A stretch of DNA of 13,033 nucleotides from Oscillospiraceae bacterium (lineage in GTDB: Bacteria; Bacillota_A; Clostridia; Oscillospirales; CAG-272), in the NCBI GenBank assembly GCA_015064195.1, contig SVSO01000069.1, positions 1-13,033 of the forward strand, given 5' to 3'. The position numbers and the translations under genes are program-made. The notes beneath the pieces were generated by a model. It searched no databases, was not told the DNA's origin, and saw only the letters and a list, made by a program, of their open reading frames with translations. Positions 7,777 to 13,033 of the stretch are shown here, in pieces. Within the stretch, counting starts at the first letter, position 1, and each line of letters opens with the position of its first letter.

Positions 7777-8535
7777 CTAATTCGTTTGCTCTTTGTTCAT
7801 CATCATTTCTATGATCGCATCTGCGGTCAGTGCGATCTGCTCCTCATTTGAAATACCCGGCGTGCCGTCGCCGTCCTGCGCTCCATACATTCCGAAGCTT
7901 GCGTGACATCCGCCATCAAGCACCACCTCGGTGAAATCTTCGGGCAGATTGGTTTTATTATTCACATATTTTTCGCGGTTCATAACCTTGTCCTCGCTTC
8001 CGTATACGGACAGTACATCAAGGTTCGATGCCGACAAATCCGCCGTCGAATATGCGCCGAGGAGAACAAGTCCCGCGAAATCGTCGGTATGCGACGCGAG
8101 ATAGGACGCCGCCATAGAGCCGCCCAGTGAATGACCGCCGATATACCAATCCTCGATTTCGGGATAGTCCTTCTGTATGCCGTCCGCCGCGTTAATATCG
8201 AGCACCGCAAGATTGAACGGCATCTCAACGAGCACACACGTTACGCCATACTCGGACAGTGCCTGCATCAGCGGAATGTACGCTGTGTACTCCACCTTGC
8301 CGCCGGGGTAGAAGATGAAGCCTTTCGCGGCATCATCGCGCTCGAACACGATCGTTCCGTCGGGCTGTTCCTCCCAACCGCTTCCTTGGGGCAGGAATGC
8401 CCCGATAGCCTCAATATCGGCTTTGTAGTAGTCGCCGAGGTAAATCGCGCACGCTCCGACAATAACGGCAAGCACAAGCGTGACAGCGGCGGCGATTATG
8501 ATTTTTCGTTTGGATTTTGGGGTGAGTTTTGTCAT
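7777..8535 (-). CDS. Membrane-anchored alpha/beta hydrolase
   Basis: A 252-residue protein with a basic N-terminus (MTKLTPKSKRK) and one hydrophobic segment at about 12-33, so probably anchored to the membrane with the enzyme outside. The rest is a compact alpha/beta hydrolase of the dienelactone-hydrolase-like group: 'KGFIFYPGGKVEY' (71-83), nucleophile Ser136 in GGHSLGGSMA (133-142), acid probably Asp182 in 'VYGSEDKV', and His211 in 'GGCHASFGMYG'. A slightly alternative reading is a lipoprotein at Cys29 (IVGAC), but the lipobox is poor. The start is supported by GGAGA 5 nt upstream, and the gene has a consensus promoter at 8569-8597. Specificity is unknown; ester or acyl-group removal at the cell surface is an inference from fold and neighbours. 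Confidence 0.84.
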   Translation of the reverse strand: MTKLTPKSKRKIIIAAAVTLVLAVIVGACAIYLGDYYKADIEAIGAFLPQGSGWEEQPDGTIVFERDDAAKGFIFYPGGKVEYTAYIPLMQALSEYGVTCVLVEMPFNLAVLDINAADGIQKDYPEIEDWYIGGHSLGGSMAASYLASHTDDFAGLVLLGAYSTADLSASNLDVLSVYGSEDKVMNREKYVNNKTNLPEDFTEVVLDGGCHASFGMYGAQDGDGTPGISNEEQIALTADAIIEMMMNKEQTN

Positions 8536-8568
8536 GATTCTCTCCGTAATTTGATGTGCGTTATAATA

Positions 8569-8597
8569 ATTATACCATGTTCAGACAGAGAGTTCAA
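8569..8597 (-). promoter_or_regulatory. Consensus sigma-A promoter for the two hydrolase genes
   Basis: Read on the - strand: TTGAAC (8592-8597), a 17-nt spacer, then TATAAT (8569-8574), with TGG directly before the -10 (extended -10). Transcription should start near 8562, about 27 nt before the ATG of the membrane-anchored hydrolase. The second hydrolase (esterase), 59 nt after the first, has no evident promoter of its own and is probably co-transcribed. Confidence 0.82.
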
Positions 8598-8657
8598 CGG
8601 GTTTGTGTGAATATTAAAGGCGGATTTTGTGCTTTGACTACTGCGGCGCAAATGATC

Positions 8658-8684
8658 AGGGTGGCACGAAACGTGCCACCCTTT
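8658..8684. terminator. 11-bp hairpin between the hydrolase promoter and the sugar operon
   Basis: AGGGTGGCACG (8658-8668) and CGTGCCACCCT (8672-8682) form an 11-bp GC-rich stem with a 3-nt loop. A short T stretch (CTTTCT) follows on the + strand; none follows on the - strand. It is the only clear hairpin downstream of the - strand sugar operon and could stop that transcript before the hydrolase promoter, although the missing U-tract in that direction makes this uncertain. Confidence 0.5.
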
Positions 8685-8692
8685 CTAAAACC

Positions 8693-8887
8693 ATGATAAA
8701 AAACGACAAGGTGGGACTGCTCAAGCCCGCATTCGTGGAGCGCGTCTTCCGCAAGGAACGCCTTGCTGACAGCACCGCGCCGACGGTACGCATCTCGAAG
8801 GGCGCGGATGTACAGGGGCTGATCCTGCGCGACATCGTGCAGAAATTCGCCGGTGAGGAAATATCGGCGATCAGCGATGAGCGGTAG
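8693..8887 (+). pseudogene. Probable fragment of a beta-helix (GH28-like) protein
   Basis: An open stretch of 64 codons from ATG to TAG on the + strand. Its second half, DSTAPTVRISKGADVQGLIL followed by RDIVQKFAGEEISAI, has the rhythm of C-terminal rungs in parallel beta-helix sugar enzymes, where a rung of the type 'APvvrI..g..V..L.l.di' is common. The first half is not recognisable. The ATG has no ribosome binding site (it follows the hairpin directly) and the product would be far too short for the family, so this is best read as a decayed 3' end. It lies in the otherwise gene-free gap 8598-8926. An intact small protein of unknown function cannot be excluded. Confidence 0.35.
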
Positions 8888-8926
8888 TATTGCTCTCCGC
8901 GAAGTGCGTATTGGATGCCGTTTTTC

Positions 8927-9703
8927 TCACAAACAGGTATATCCGCCGTCAACGGAAATGCACGCGCCTGTCGTAAAGCTGGCCATGTCGCTTGCCAGAT
9001 ACAGCACCGCACCCACCATTTCCTCCGGCTGTGCAACCCGTCCCATGGGCGTGCCGGCAAGCCACTTCGCCACCGCCGGATCGTCCGGCGTGTCAAGCCG
9101 CTTTGCCGTCAGAGGCGTTCGGGTGAAGCCGGGGGCGATGGCGTTCACGCGGATGCCGCGCTCTGCCCATTCGTTGGCAAAGCATTTCGTCAGCATAATC
9201 ACGCCCGCCTTGGACGAATTGTACGCGCACTGATGCTGGGGAAGAGGATTGACGATCAGCCCCGACATGGATGCCACATTGACGATCGCGCCGCCGCCCT
9301 GACGGAGCATCAGACCGCCCACCTCCCGGCAGACAAGAAACGTGCCGGTCAGGTTGACATTGAGGATTTTCTGCCAGACCTCAAACGGCATTTCCTCCGC
9401 CGGCGCAAGCTTGTTGATGCCCGCATTGTTCACCAGCACATCGATGCGGCCGAATTCGCCGACGGCAGTTTCTACCATCGCCTTCACCGAAACCTCATCG
9501 GAAACGTCGCACTGCACGCAAAGACAGCGCACACCGTGGGCTTCGATCATCGCCTTGGCATCGGCAAACAGCGCCTCATTCAGCCCGGCGATGACAACAT
9601 CCGCGCCGCACGATGCAAATCCCTCGGCAATGGCGAGTCCGATTCCACGCTCCGCTCCGGTAACAATGACCGTTTTTTTCGCAAAATCAAGGGTGTATTC
9701 CAT
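8927..9703 (-). CDS. SDR-family NAD(P)-dependent oxidoreductase
   Basis: A 258-residue classical short-chain dehydrogenase/reductase, usual length. The cofactor loop is TGAERGIG (15-22), NNAG is at 92-95, and the catalytic set is Asn117 (NVNLTG), Ser145 (VASMSG), Tyr161 and Lys165 (YNSSK). The C-terminal 'PEEMVGAVLYLASDMASFTTGACISVDGGY' block is complete. The sequence style is that of sugar and polyol dehydrogenases (gluconate 5-dehydrogenase, KduD, sorbitol dehydrogenase relatives), which interconvert a hydroxyl and a keto group on a sugar acid or polyol. It is the last gene of the operon; its ATG is separated from the aldolase TGA by a single base, so translational coupling is likely. It may process a product of the aldolase step or feed a keto sugar into the pathway. 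The exact substrate is unknown. Confidence 0.92.
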   Translation of the reverse strand: MEYTLDFAKKTVIVTGAERGIGLAIAEGFASCGADVVIAGLNEALFADAKAMIEAHGVRCLCVQCDVSDEVSVKAMVETAVGEFGRIDVLVNNAGINKLAPAEEMPFEVWQKILNVNLTGTFLVCREVGGLMLRQGGGAIVNVASMSGLIVNPLPQHQCAYNSSKAGVIMLTKCFANEWAERGIRVNAIAPGFTRTPLTAKRLDTPDDPAVAKWLAGTPMGRVAQPEEMVGAVLYLASDMASFTTGACISVDGGYTCL

Positions 9704-9704
9704 A

Positions 9705-10523
9705 TCACTTCGCCCCCAACAGACGGATTTTTTCCAGCGCGAAGGCTTCCACCGCGTCCGCCACCTTCGCCATTGTCACGTCCAGCGGCGCGGCGAAAGG
9801 ATCAAGTCCGGCATAGGTTTCGATGAACGCACAGCACACGTCCGTGCCGAAGTTGATCTTGCGGATTCCGGCATTCACCGCCGAACGGATCTGATCGTCC
9901 GGTACGCCCGAACCGCCGTGCAGGACGAGATGTGCACTTGTCGCCGCGTGAATTTCCGCGATGCGGTCGATGGCAAGCACAGGTGCCTGCTTGTATTTGC
10001 CATGCGCCGTACCGACCATGATCGCAAGAGCCGCAACGCCCGTCTCATCGGCAAATCTCACCGCGTCGGCAGCCTCGGTGTACGCCGCCCATGCTTCATC
10101 CTTGGTCGAGCCGATGTGTCCAAGCTCGCCCTCCACAGATACGCCCGCTTCCCGTGCAAGCTCCACCGCCTTTTTCGTCTCGGCGATGTTTTCCTCCAGC
10201 GGCAGTGTGGACGCATCCAGCATCACGCCGGTCGCACCGCAGCGCAGTGCGCGGATGCATTCGGGAATGCCAACGCCGTGGTCGAGATGGAATGCCGCCG
10301 GGGAGGGCAGACGATCGATGACATCCCGGATGACCGGTACCATGAACTTGCCCGTCTCGGTGTCAAACAGGCGGCTGTACATCTGGAAAATCACCGGCGC
10401 GCCTGACTTTTCCGCCGCATGAGCCGCGCCCATCAGCGTTTCGAGATTGTAGACGTTGAACGCCGGGACAGCAAATCCGCCCGCTTCGGCAAGGTCGAGG
10501 ATTTCTTTTAATGTAACTCGCAT
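9705..10523 (-). CDS. Class II ketose-bisphosphate aldolase (GatY/KbaY/FBA type)
   Basis: A 272-residue zinc-dependent aldolase of the fructose-1,6-bisphosphate/tagatose-1,6-bisphosphate family, cleaving a phosphorylated ketose to dihydroxyacetone phosphate and an aldehyde. The motif HLDHG (79-83) supplies the catalytic Asp81 and zinc ligand His82. Further zinc ligands are His174 (VGTAHGKY) and His202 (VLHGGSGVP), and the phosphate-binding region 'GIRKINFGTD' is at 219-228. Residues 129-138 (SVEGELGHIG) match the conserved glutamate loop. GGAGG lies 7 nt before the ATG. The gene starts 2 nt after the isomerase stop. Typical glycolytic FBA is not expected inside a sugar operon with an isomerase and a PfkB kinase, so a dedicated role on a ketose phosphate from this pathway is likely; IolJ of inositol breakdown is a precedent for such specialisation. 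Confidence 0.92.
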   Translation of the reverse strand: MRVTLKEILDLAEAGGFAVPAFNVYNLETLMGAAHAAEKSGAPVIFQMYSRLFDTETGKFMVPVIRDVIDRLPSPAAFHLDHGVGIPECIRALRCGATGVMLDASTLPLEENIAETKKAVELAREAGVSVEGELGHIGSTKDEAWAAYTEAADAVRFADETGVAALAIMVGTAHGKYKQAPVLAIDRIAEIHAATSAHLVLHGGSGVPDDQIRSAVNAGIRKINFGTDVCCAFIETYAGLDPFAAPLDVTMAKVADAVEAFALEKIRLLGAK

Positions 10524-10525
10524 AT

Positions 10526-11920
10526 TTATTCCTCCACACCGTCAAAATTCAGCGCCGGAATATATTTGCACGCCTCGCGGATCTCGTTTGTAAAGCCGCC
10601 CTCGATCTCGCTGACGTGATGGATGTACGGCCCTTCGACAAGCTTGCGCTCCCATGCGGGGAGATTTTTGAACTTCGCCCAGAGATAGGTGCCGTTCGTA
10701 TACGGGCCGGTGGTGCTGTCGCATTCGCCGGCGACGATGGAGTATTTGCCGTGATCCTGATCGATGCGCGCCACGGTGAAATGACCGGGCTTCACCTGGA
10801 ACCACTCGCGCATATTTTTGGAATAACACGGCTCATCCTCGCGGTGGAGCGAGTACGCGAACTGTCCGCAGTGCCAGAGCAGCTCCGCGTTGCGGTCGGA
10901 GGGATGGCGGGTGGTGAATTCGCCGAGGAAGGGAACCCCTTCACCGAACGTGAGTGCCTTGAGCATAACCTGCGTCATGGCCGCATGGAGATCGCTCTCA
11001 CAGCTGATGATATAGCCCATATCGGCAAGAATGCCGTAGGAGTTGCACGGCATCGCACCGACGAGCAGTCCCATTGCCGTCCAGCATTCCGCGGAGATGG
11101 CATCCAGCTTGTATTCCTCAAACAGCTCACGGTAGAGAATGACAAACGCCCACATCTTTTCGGCATTTGCATCGGAATCGGCATCGAGGATGTACATTTC
11201 GCGGAGCTTCTTTGCGCCTTCCGCAAGCTCATCCTGCCGCTCGGTGAGGATTTTTTCAAATTTGCCGCGGATGAGGGCGAGGTTGATCGGGATGACGTGG
11301 GTGTCGAATTCCTCCATCAGCTGGCCTTCGTTGATGATGACCGAGCAGAAGGGCTTGGGACGCAGGCCGACTTCGCCGATGCGAAGTCCGGTCATCGCCT
11401 TGACCGCCGCCGCAACGCGGGTGAAGGAGACGAATCCTTCCGCGAAAATGTCAGAATCCACCGGACAATTTTCCACATAGGTGAACTTCACGTTCATGCG
11501 CTGAAGCATCCGGCTGATACCGAACAGACCGCACTGGGTGTCGGTGTGACGGCCGCCATCCTCGTAGAAGGTGTCATCCTGCGGCCCCCAGAGAAGCGTG
11601 GGAAGCCCCATTGCCTTGGCGAGCATACCCGCCGCCTCCTCATTGCCGAAGTTTGCGGCAATGAGAACGATGGCATCCACGCCGTTTGCTTTGAAGTGCG
11701 CCGCGACTTTCTCCACATCGTTCGTCGACCAGAGCGTTTCCACGTCGATCACGCCCTTCAGATCAACAAAGCTGACGTGCTCGGTGGTGAAATGCTCCCT
11801 TATGTACGCGACCGTCCGCCGTCCGCGCTCCTCGGCGAATTCCCAGTTGAAAATGCCCGGACGGGGCGTGCAGTCCCGACGAAGCGGAACAAGACCGATG
11901 GTTATGTTGTAATTTTTCAT
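10526..11920 (-). CDS. L-fucose/D-arabinose isomerase-like protein
   Basis: A 464-residue protein of the L-fucose isomerase-like family, shorter than E. coli FucI (591 residues) and like the smaller, mostly uncharacterised relatives. These are metal-dependent aldose-ketose isomerases. Candidate metal ligands are Glu278 (ISAECW), Glu308/Asp310 in CESDLHAAMTQVML, and a His in PYIHHV (434-435); these positions are inferred by analogy with FucI. The N-terminal half has the expected Rossmann-like 'VDAIVLIAANFGNEEA' (81-96). AGGAGG is 6 nt before the ATG. The gene lies 11 nt after the kinase stop and 2 nt before the aldolase. It probably converts an aldose, by analogy L-fucose, D-arabinose or a similar sugar, to its ketose. 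Some relatives may act on non-sugar or sulfonated substrates, so the assignment stays at family level. Confidence 0.87.
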   Translation of the reverse strand: MKNYNITIGLVPLRRDCTPRPGIFNWEFAEERGRRTVAYIREHFTTEHVSFVDLKGVIDVETLWSTNDVEKVAAHFKANGVDAIVLIAANFGNEEAAGMLAKAMGLPTLLWGPQDDTFYEDGGRHTDTQCGLFGISRMLQRMNVKFTYVENCPVDSDIFAEGFVSFTRVAAAVKAMTGLRIGEVGLRPKPFCSVIINEGQLMEEFDTHVIPINLALIRGKFEKILTERQDELAEGAKKLREMYILDADSDANAEKMWAFVILYRELFEEYKLDAISAECWTAMGLLVGAMPCNSYGILADMGYIISCESDLHAAMTQVMLKALTFGEGVPFLGEFTTRHPSDRNAELLWHCGQFAYSLHREDEPCYSKNMREWFQVKPGHFTVARIDQDHGKYSIVAGECDSTTGPYTNGTYLWAKFKNLPAWERKLVEGPYIHHVSEIEGGFTNEIREACKYIPALNFDGVEE

Positions 11921-11931
11921 GATTTTCCTCC

Positions 11932-12915
11932 TTATTCTTCCATCATGCCCCGGCGATAGTGGGCGGCGCGCGCGTCAAGCACCGCCGCGTCAAGCTCGCC
12001 GGTTTCGAGAAATTTTGTTAAGATGGGCAGCGTGGGAATGCCCGCACGTCCGCCGGAATACATACACTTGATCGCCGAAACGCCCGTTGCCAGCTCTGCC
12101 GCACGGCGCGGAGAATTGCCCATCAGGTAAAACACATCGAACGCGCCGTGGAACACATCGCCGGCGCCGGTGGTATCTGCGACTTTGACGGGGATAGCCG
12201 GGATGTCGAAATAATCCTCGCCGTGAATGCCCTTGCAGCCGTGCTCGCCGAAGGTGAAGATGACGATCTCCGGCCCAAGTGCCGACAGTGCGCGCATATT
12301 TTCGCGGTAGTTTGCCGGATTGAAGCCTTTGTCCTCGCAGAACGCGCCATAATACATCTCCGAGCCGATGAAAATGTCGATTTTGTCGTAATAATTGTAG
12401 GTGTACGGGCGGTAATAGTTGGCATCCACGCTCACTTTTCCGCCGGATTCGTGCACGATGTCGCACGCCTTTGCCACTGCGGGCGTGATGAGCGCCACAT
12501 GGAGCATTTTCGTCTGCCGGAAGAATTCCTCGTCAAGCGTATCCGCCGCAATCTCCTCGAAATCACCGGGCTTGCTGATGAATTCCTTGCCGGCAATCTC
12601 ACTTTCGGTGACGCAGATGGAAAAATTGCTCTTTTTGCCCGCCTGAATGCTCATGTGGGACGTGTCAACGCCGTTCCATTCGAGATCGGCAATTCCCATT
12701 TTCCCGAACAGATCATTACCCACACATCCAATCAGCGATGCCTTTGCGCCAAGTCTCGCCGCCGCAACTGTCGCCGTGGGAACATTGCCGCCGCCCTGAA
12801 ACACATAGTCGCGCAGGGGGCAATTTTTGTTTGTCTCCGGCAGCTTGTCGATGCGTGCAACCAGATCAAGGAACGGGTCGCCGAAGCCGATGAAGTCGTA
12901 TTTTTTCTCGTTCAT
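11932..12915 (-). CDS. PfkB-family carbohydrate kinase
   Basis: A 327-residue sugar kinase of the ribokinase/PfkB family, which uses ATP to phosphorylate a hydroxyl of a free or phosphorylated ketose. The N-terminal 'IGFGDPFLD' gives the substrate-binding Asp13, GGGNVPTA (41-48) is the conserved glycine motif, 'FTFGEHGCKGI' (220-230) is the usual strand before the nucleotide site, and DTTGAGDVFHGAF (247-259) carries the anion hole and catalytic base Asp253. The ATG at 12915 is preferred because GAGG ends 6 nt upstream; a GTG at 12927 in the same frame has no SD, although it would overlap the preceding stop as GTGA. The gene follows the aldehyde dehydrogenase by 8 nt. It presumably phosphorylates the ketose made by the isomerase; members of this family include fructokinase, tagatose-6-phosphate kinase and IolC. 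Confidence 0.92.
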   Translation of the reverse strand: MNEKKYDFIGFGDPFLDLVARIDKLPETNKNCPLRDYVFQGGGNVPTATVAAARLGAKASLIGCVGNDLFGKMGIADLEWNGVDTSHMSIQAGKKSNFSICVTESEIAGKEFISKPGDFEEIAADTLDEEFFRQTKMLHVALITPAVAKACDIVHESGGKVSVDANYYRPYTYNYYDKIDIFIGSEMYYGAFCEDKGFNPANYRENMRALSALGPEIVIFTFGEHGCKGIHGEDYFDIPAIPVKVADTTGAGDVFHGAFDVFYLMGNSPRRAAELATGVSAIKCMYSGGRAGIPTLPILTKFLETGELDAAVLDARAAHYRRGMMEE

Positions 12916-12923
12916 GCGCCACC

Positions 12924-13033
12924 TCACGGAATCATGGACAGGAACTTGATGTCGTAATATTCCGCCAGCGAGTGCTTCGATTTGTCACAGCCGATGCCCG
13001 ACTGCTTTGCGCCGGCATGAGGGGAGAATTCGC
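12924..13033 (-). CDS. Aldehyde dehydrogenase, C-terminal end only
   Basis: The last 35 codons of a NAD(P)-dependent aldehyde dehydrogenase; the rest lies past the right end of the window. The visible product (EFSPHAGAKQSGIGCDKSKH, ending SLAEYYDIKFLSMIP) matches the family's C-terminal 'P.GG.KqSG.G...g...L.eY...K.v' segment, where the Lys-Gln-Ser-Gly-x-Gly turn is characteristic. The stop (TGA, 12924-12926) is 8 nt before the kinase ATG, so it is the preceding gene of the operon. In a fucose-like route an ALDH oxidises the aldehyde released by the aldolase (as AldA does with lactaldehyde); that role here is inferred. Catalytic residues are not visible. Confidence 0.8.
   Translation of the reverse strand, partial: EFSPHAGAKQSGIGCDKSKHSLAEYYDIKFLSMIP

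Noticed and set aside
6746..7780. 344-codon open frame on the + strand
   Set aside because: Antisense to the esterase, whose catalytic triad is complete; the + frame is rich in Arg and His with no recognisable domain.
10616..11959. 447-codon open frame on the + strand
   Set aside because: Antisense to the isomerase gene, which has full family sequence, an SD and operon context; long shadow frames are common in GC-rich genes.
12925..12927. GTG start for the PfkB kinase overlapping the ALDH stop
   Set aside because: No SD precedes it; the ATG at 12915 has GAGG 6 nt upstream, which explains initiation better.

Overview
The window reads as a piece of an anaerobic, carbohydrate-degrading Firmicute, most likely a gut or rumen clostridium. 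The reasons are strong GGAGG-type ribosome binding sites, two near-consensus sigma-A promoters, a lipoprotein-type signal peptide, a clostridial-style family 1 sugar-binding protein, and large multi-domain glycan enzymes. This is an inference from gene style; no rRNA, tRNA or other taxonomic marker is present.

Left part (1-6485, + strand): the 3' part of an ABC-transporter sugar-binding protein; a 423-residue right-handed parallel beta-helix protein distantly like GH28 polygalacturonases; a 15-bp hairpin; an isolated inverted repeat; a textbook promoter (TTGACA, 17 nt, TATAAT, with an extended -10); and a 1256-residue lipoprotein with a GH99/WbsX-like catalytic domain between beta-sandwich modules and a C-terminal copper-amine-oxidase-N-like domain. 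This looks like uptake and trimming of a complex glycan.

Middle part (6486-8926): two alpha/beta hydrolases on the - strand (an Aes-like esterase and a membrane-anchored hydrolase) with their own consensus promoter. Gene debris lies on both sides: in-frame fused fragments of a nitroreductase and a zinc alcohol dehydrogenase at the left, and a probable beta-helix fragment at the right. A strong + strand terminator-like hairpin lies inside the 3' coding end of the esterase.

Right part (8927-13033, - strand): a tightly packed operon, in transcription order aldehyde dehydrogenase (3' end only), PfkB-family sugar kinase, L-fucose-isomerase-like protein, class II FBP/tagatose-BP-type aldolase, and SDR oxidoreductase. 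Gaps are 8, 11, 2 and 1 nt. Its logic is aldose to ketose (isomerase), ketose phosphate (kinase), then aldol cleavage to a triose phosphate plus an aldehyde (aldolase), with the aldehyde oxidised by the ALDH and the SDR interconverting a hydroxyl and a carbonyl. It resembles the L-fucose route, but the kinase and aldolase come from other families. The sugar cannot be named from sequence alone. Together the window is a glycan-utilisation region: binding protein, backbone and side-chain enzymes, deacylating esterases and a monosaccharide catabolic operon. I found no defence system, CRISPR array, phage or RNA gene; the best candidate for something undescribed is the sugar operon.
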